Shown: positions 4,777 through 7,330 of the stretch, piece by piece
Numbering within the stretch: position 1 is the first letter of the stretch
How the letters are laid out: every line of letters begins with the position of its first letter
DNA from: Bdellovibrionales bacterium
GTDB taxonomy: Bacteria > Bdellovibrionota > JAFGOL01
DNA length: 7,330 nt
Assembly (NCBI GenBank): GCA_022707945.1
Contig: JAKIZQ010000057.1
Coordinates: 1-7,330 of the forward strand
Direction of reading: 5' to 3'
Program-made: the position numbers and the translations under genes
The notes under the pieces: model-generated
The model's database searches: none
Seen by the model: only the letters and a program-made list of their open reading frames with translations
Told to the model about the DNA's origin: nothing

Positions 4777-5244
4777 TTGGCTTTTATAACAACAGAAGGT
4801 AAGAAAAAATTAGAGATAGAATTAAAAAGATTATTAGAGGTAGATAGGCCTGCTGTAATAGATGCAATAGAGGAAGCTCGTGCTCACGGTGATCTTAGTG
4901 AGAACGCAGAATATGCTGCCGCTAGAGAAAGACAGAGTTTTATAGAGGGTAGGATAGCTGAGCTTAAGTCAAAACTTCCATCTTTGCAGGTTTTGGACCC
5001 TTCTCAGATAAAAGAATCAAAGATAGTATTTGGTGCAACTGTTACCGTACAGAATTTGGAGACAGGTGATATTTCTAAATACCAAATAGTTGGTCCAGAC
5101 GAGGCGGATGTTTCAAAAGGAACTATCTCCATAATGTCTCCAATAGCCAGAGCTTTGATAGGGAAAACAGAGGGCGATGATGCTCTTGTTAACACTCCTA
5201 AGGGAGAAATTGAGTACGAGATAAAAAAAATAGAATATGTATAA
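4777..5244 (+). CDS. greA: Transcription elongation factor GreA
   Basis: The 155-residue product matches GreA in length and in both domains. Residues 1-75 form the N-terminal coiled coil that enters the RNA polymerase secondary channel, carrying the loop HGDLSENAEYAAARERQ. In it D39 and E42 correspond to the acidic residues (D41/E44 in E. coli) that help the polymerase cleave backtracked RNA. Residues 80-155 form the FKBP-like domain, with VTVQNLETGD and the family-typical SPIARALIGKTEGD. The start is a TTG at 4777 with GGGAGG five bases upstream, and it gives the usual MAFITTEGKKKLE start. The next gene, recG, begins within the last 8 bases. Resolving stalled polymerases and restoring stalled forks fit together functionally. 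Confidence 0.95.
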   Translation: MAFITTEGKKKLEIELKRLLEVDRPAVIDAIEEARAHGDLSENAEYAAARERQSFIEGRIAELKSKLPSLQVLDPSQIKESKIVFGATVTVQNLETGDISKYQIVGPDEADVSKGTISIMSPIARALIGKTEGDDALVNTPKGEIEYEIKKIEYV

Positions 5245-7330
5245 AAAAGGAGCTTTATCCTCTATTCAGTATGTTAAGGGTGTTGGTCCGAAACTTGCCA
5301 CACTTCTAAAGAAGAAAGGCATCAACACCATAGAGGATGCTCTGTATTATCTTCCACGTGCCTACGAGGACAGAAGTAAATTAACCACTATCTCTAAACT
5401 TGTTCCAATGGAGTATGGACTTTTTCAAGCACAGATACTCGATATAGATATAAATCGTTTCAAAGGTGGAAGAAAAAAGATACTTACTGTTAAAGTAGGG
5501 GACTCAACAGGCAAGATAGTTTGTAAGTGGTTTAACTTTAGCGAGAAGTATTTTTTAGACTCGCTTAAAAAAGGGGCTAATGTTTTTGTCTCTGGTACCA
5601 GTAGTATCTATAACGGTCGTCTTGAATTACATCATCCCGACATAGAAATAATAGAAGAAGGTGCTAGTTCTGACGATAAACTTCATTATGGCAGAATAGT
5701 ACCAATATATTCAGAAACAGAAGGTTTGGGACAAAAAACAATACGTCGAATAATGTTTAATGTCGTAGATGGATTTGCTAACAGTGTAGAAGATTTTATG
5801 CCTGCGAGTGTTTTAACTTCAATGAAATTACCTCCACTTTCTACTAGTATAAAAGAAGTCCATTTTCCTTCTAAAGATACAGATATTAGATCTTTATCTG
5901 ACTTTAACAGCCTCTGGCAGAAAAGACTTATTTTTGATGAGTTCTTTGTGCTTGAACTTGCTCTTTCTATAAGAAGAAGAGGGATAAAGAAAAGACCTGG
6001 CATTAGCTTTGATGTTAAACAAGAATATCTTGATATGCTTAACTCTAAACTTCCTTTTGAACTTACTAATGCACAGAACAAGGTAATACAAGAGTTGATC
6101 TCTGACATGAAAAAACCTGAACCTATGAACAGACTCATACAGGGTGATGTTGGTTCTGGTAAGACGATAGTTGCTTTTTATGCCGCTATGCTTGCAATAC
6201 TTAACGGTAAGCAAGTTGCCATGATGGCCCCAACAGAAATACTAGCAGAACAACACTACAGAAATTTTGTGGAACTTTTTGGCTGCGATGTTAAAGCAGA
6301 GCTTTTAATAAGCTCTATAAATAAGTCAGAAAAACAAAGAATAAGATCTGAAATAGAAAAAGGAACCGTTGGATTTGTGGTTGGGACTCATGCACTCATA
6401 CAGGATGACGTTGATTTTAATTCTCTGGGTCTTATCATCGTAGATGAACAACACAGGTTTGGAGTAGAACAAAGACTTAGTTTAATGAAAAAAGGAACTC
6501 CAGACACTATTGTAATGACAGCTACTCCAATACCAAGAACACTAGCTATGACCTTATACGGTGATCTTGATATTTGTGTTATAGACGAAAAACCAAAGGG
6601 TAGGCAAGCAATAACTACAAGGGTCGTTAACGAGGATAAAAGAAAAGTAGTTTATGATTTTATAAAAGAGGAACTTAAAAAAGGAAGACAGGCGTACTTT
6701 ATCTACCCTCTTATAGAAGAAAGTGAAAAGCTTATGCTAAAGAGTGCAAAAGATGCCGTGCGTGTGCTTGCTACAGAATTCAAATCGTGGAACGTAGGCC
6801 TTTTACACGGAAAGATGAGAGGAGAAGAAAAAGAACAAGTAATGAGGGATTTTAAGGATGCTAAAATAAATCTTTTGGTATCTACGACGGTAGTAGAGGT
6901 TGGTATAGATGTGCCTAATGCTACTGTTATGTTCATAGAACATCCAGAAAGATTTGGTTTGTCTCAGCTTCATCAGTTAAGAGGTCGTATTGGCAGAGGA
7001 GATGTAAGGAGTGTCTGTATAATGATGGCAGGGAGCAATCAAACAGATACTTCTACAAAAAGACTAATGGCAATGGTTGCCACAGATGATGGTTTTAAAA
7101 TAGCAGAAGAAGATCTTGCTCTAAGAGGACCCGGAGAATTCTTTGGTACAAGACAGCACGGAATACCGGGCTTTAGAGTTGGTAATCTTGTTCGTGATAT
7201 AGATGTACTGGTTCTAGCAAGAAACGAGGCTGACCGCTTGATAAAAATAGACCCAGACCTTACACTTGCTCCACACAGAAAATTAAGGTTCATGCTCTCT
7301 GAAAGATTCAAAGATAAGATTCGCCTAATG
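5237..7330 (+). CDS. recG: ATP-dependent DNA helicase RecG (3' end cut by window edge)
   Basis: The frame stays open for 698 codons to the right edge. It begins MYKKGALSSIQYVKGVGPKLA, the RecG start, and then YYLPRAYEDRS. The wedge OB-fold follows at about residues 60-150. Helicase motifs appear in order: Walker A GDVGSGKT (303-310, K309), the DEAH-type box DEQH (403-406), TATPIPRTL (from 428), VVEVGIDVPNA, and QLRGRIGRG (580-588). The RecG-specific GPGEFFGTRQHG block (631-642, within the TRG region) is also present. RecG drives reversal of stalled replication forks and branch migration of Holliday junctions. By family length only a few residues are missing after RFKDKIRLM. The ATG overlaps greA by 8 bases and lacks its own ribosome binding site, so translation is probably coupled to greA. 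Confidence 0.95.
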   Translation, partial: MYKKGALSSIQYVKGVGPKLATLLKKKGINTIEDALYYLPRAYEDRSKLTTISKLVPMEYGLFQAQILDIDINRFKGGRKKILTVKVGDSTGKIVCKWFNFSEKYFLDSLKKGANVFVSGTSSIYNGRLELHHPDIEIIEEGASSDDKLHYGRIVPIYSETEGLGQKTIRRIMFNVVDGFANSVEDFMPASVLTSMKLPPLSTSIKEVHFPSKDTDIRSLSDFNSLWQKRLIFDEFFVLELALSIRRRGIKKRPGISFDVKQEYLDMLNSKLPFELTNAQNKVIQELISDMKKPEPMNRLIQGDVGSGKTIVAFYAAMLAILNGKQVAMMAPTEILAEQHYRNFVELFGCDVKAELLISSINKSEKQRIRSEIEKGTVGFVVGTHALIQDDVDFNSLGLIIVDEQHRFGVEQRLSLMKKGTPDTIVMTATPIPRTLAMTLYGDLDICVIDEKPKGRQAITTRVVNEDKRKVVYDFIKEELKKGRQAYFIYPLIEESEKLMLKSAKDAVRVLATEFKSWNVGLLHGKMRGEEKEQVMRDFKDAKINLLVSTTVVEVGIDVPNATVMFIEHPERFGLSQLHQLRGRIGRGDVRSVCIMMAGSNQTDTSTKRLMAMVATDDGFKIAEEDLALRGPGEFFGTRQHGIPGFRVGNLVRDIDVLVLARNEADRLIKIDPDLTLAPHRKLRFMLSERFKDKIRLM

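Noticed and set aside
5264..5266. ATT at 5264 as an alternative recG start with GGAG at 5249-5252.
   Set aside because: The spacing is 11 bases, ATT starts are very rare, and it would remove the usual RecG N-terminal residues; the ATG at 5237 coupled to greA is more likely.
5686..6214. Minus-strand open frames within recG (5686-6138 and 5894-6214).
   Set aside because: They lie opposite conserved RecG helicase coding sequence, overlap each other and show no recognisable domain; they are shadows of recG.

Overview
This AT-rich window looks like chromosomal DNA from an anaerobic, diderm (Gram-negative-type) bacterium. The diderm call rests on an LptF/LptG-family LPS-export permease. RodZ suggests a cell shape built on MreB. 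The anaerobe call rests on the start of HydE, an [FeFe]-hydrogenase maturase, plus a second radical SAM protein. RpoZ, GreA, RecG, a bacterial tRNA and Shine-Dalgarno sites show it is bacterial. I cannot fix the phylum: Omnitrophota, Elusimicrobiota or Nitrospirota-like lineages would all fit, and this is inference.

Layout. At the left edge, on the minus strand, an elongator tRNA-Met(CAT) has a good promoter (TTGACA-N17-TATAAG) and is followed after 13 bases by the start of hydE, which runs off the window. Back to back with it, a plus-strand promoter drives rodZ almost without a leader. A COG1313-type radical SAM gene overlaps the rodZ 3' end. Next come rpoZ (RNA polymerase omega) and, 6 bases later and in the same frame, an lptG-like permease gene.

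In the middle sits a stand-alone transcription unit. It has a promoter with a perfect TATAAT, a purine-rich leader with a small hairpin, a very strong ribosome binding site, and a gene for a 124-residue highly basic protein, and it ends at a strong intrinsic terminator. The protein holds two copies of a YIDKxGxV...VKMARGG motif and then a 42-residue Lys/Ala/Val tail, and is probably a nucleoid- or RNA-binding protein. This is the most novel-looking item in the window.

The right side is a compact cluster: an unrecognised 214-residue protein gene, greA (TTG start) and recG, which overlaps greA by 8 bases and is cut by the window edge just before its end. The first gene of this cluster starts 10 bases after the terminator, so its transcription must come from read-through or from a promoter inside the preceding gene.

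Functionally, the plus-strand genes are mostly housekeeping: cell shape (RodZ), outer membrane assembly (LptG), transcription (RpoZ, GreA) and replication or recombination repair (RecG). Three genes are poorly understood: the radical SAM protein, the basic repeat protein and the gene before greA. No mobile element, CRISPR array or phage gene is visible. No gene-free stretch exceeds 300 bases.
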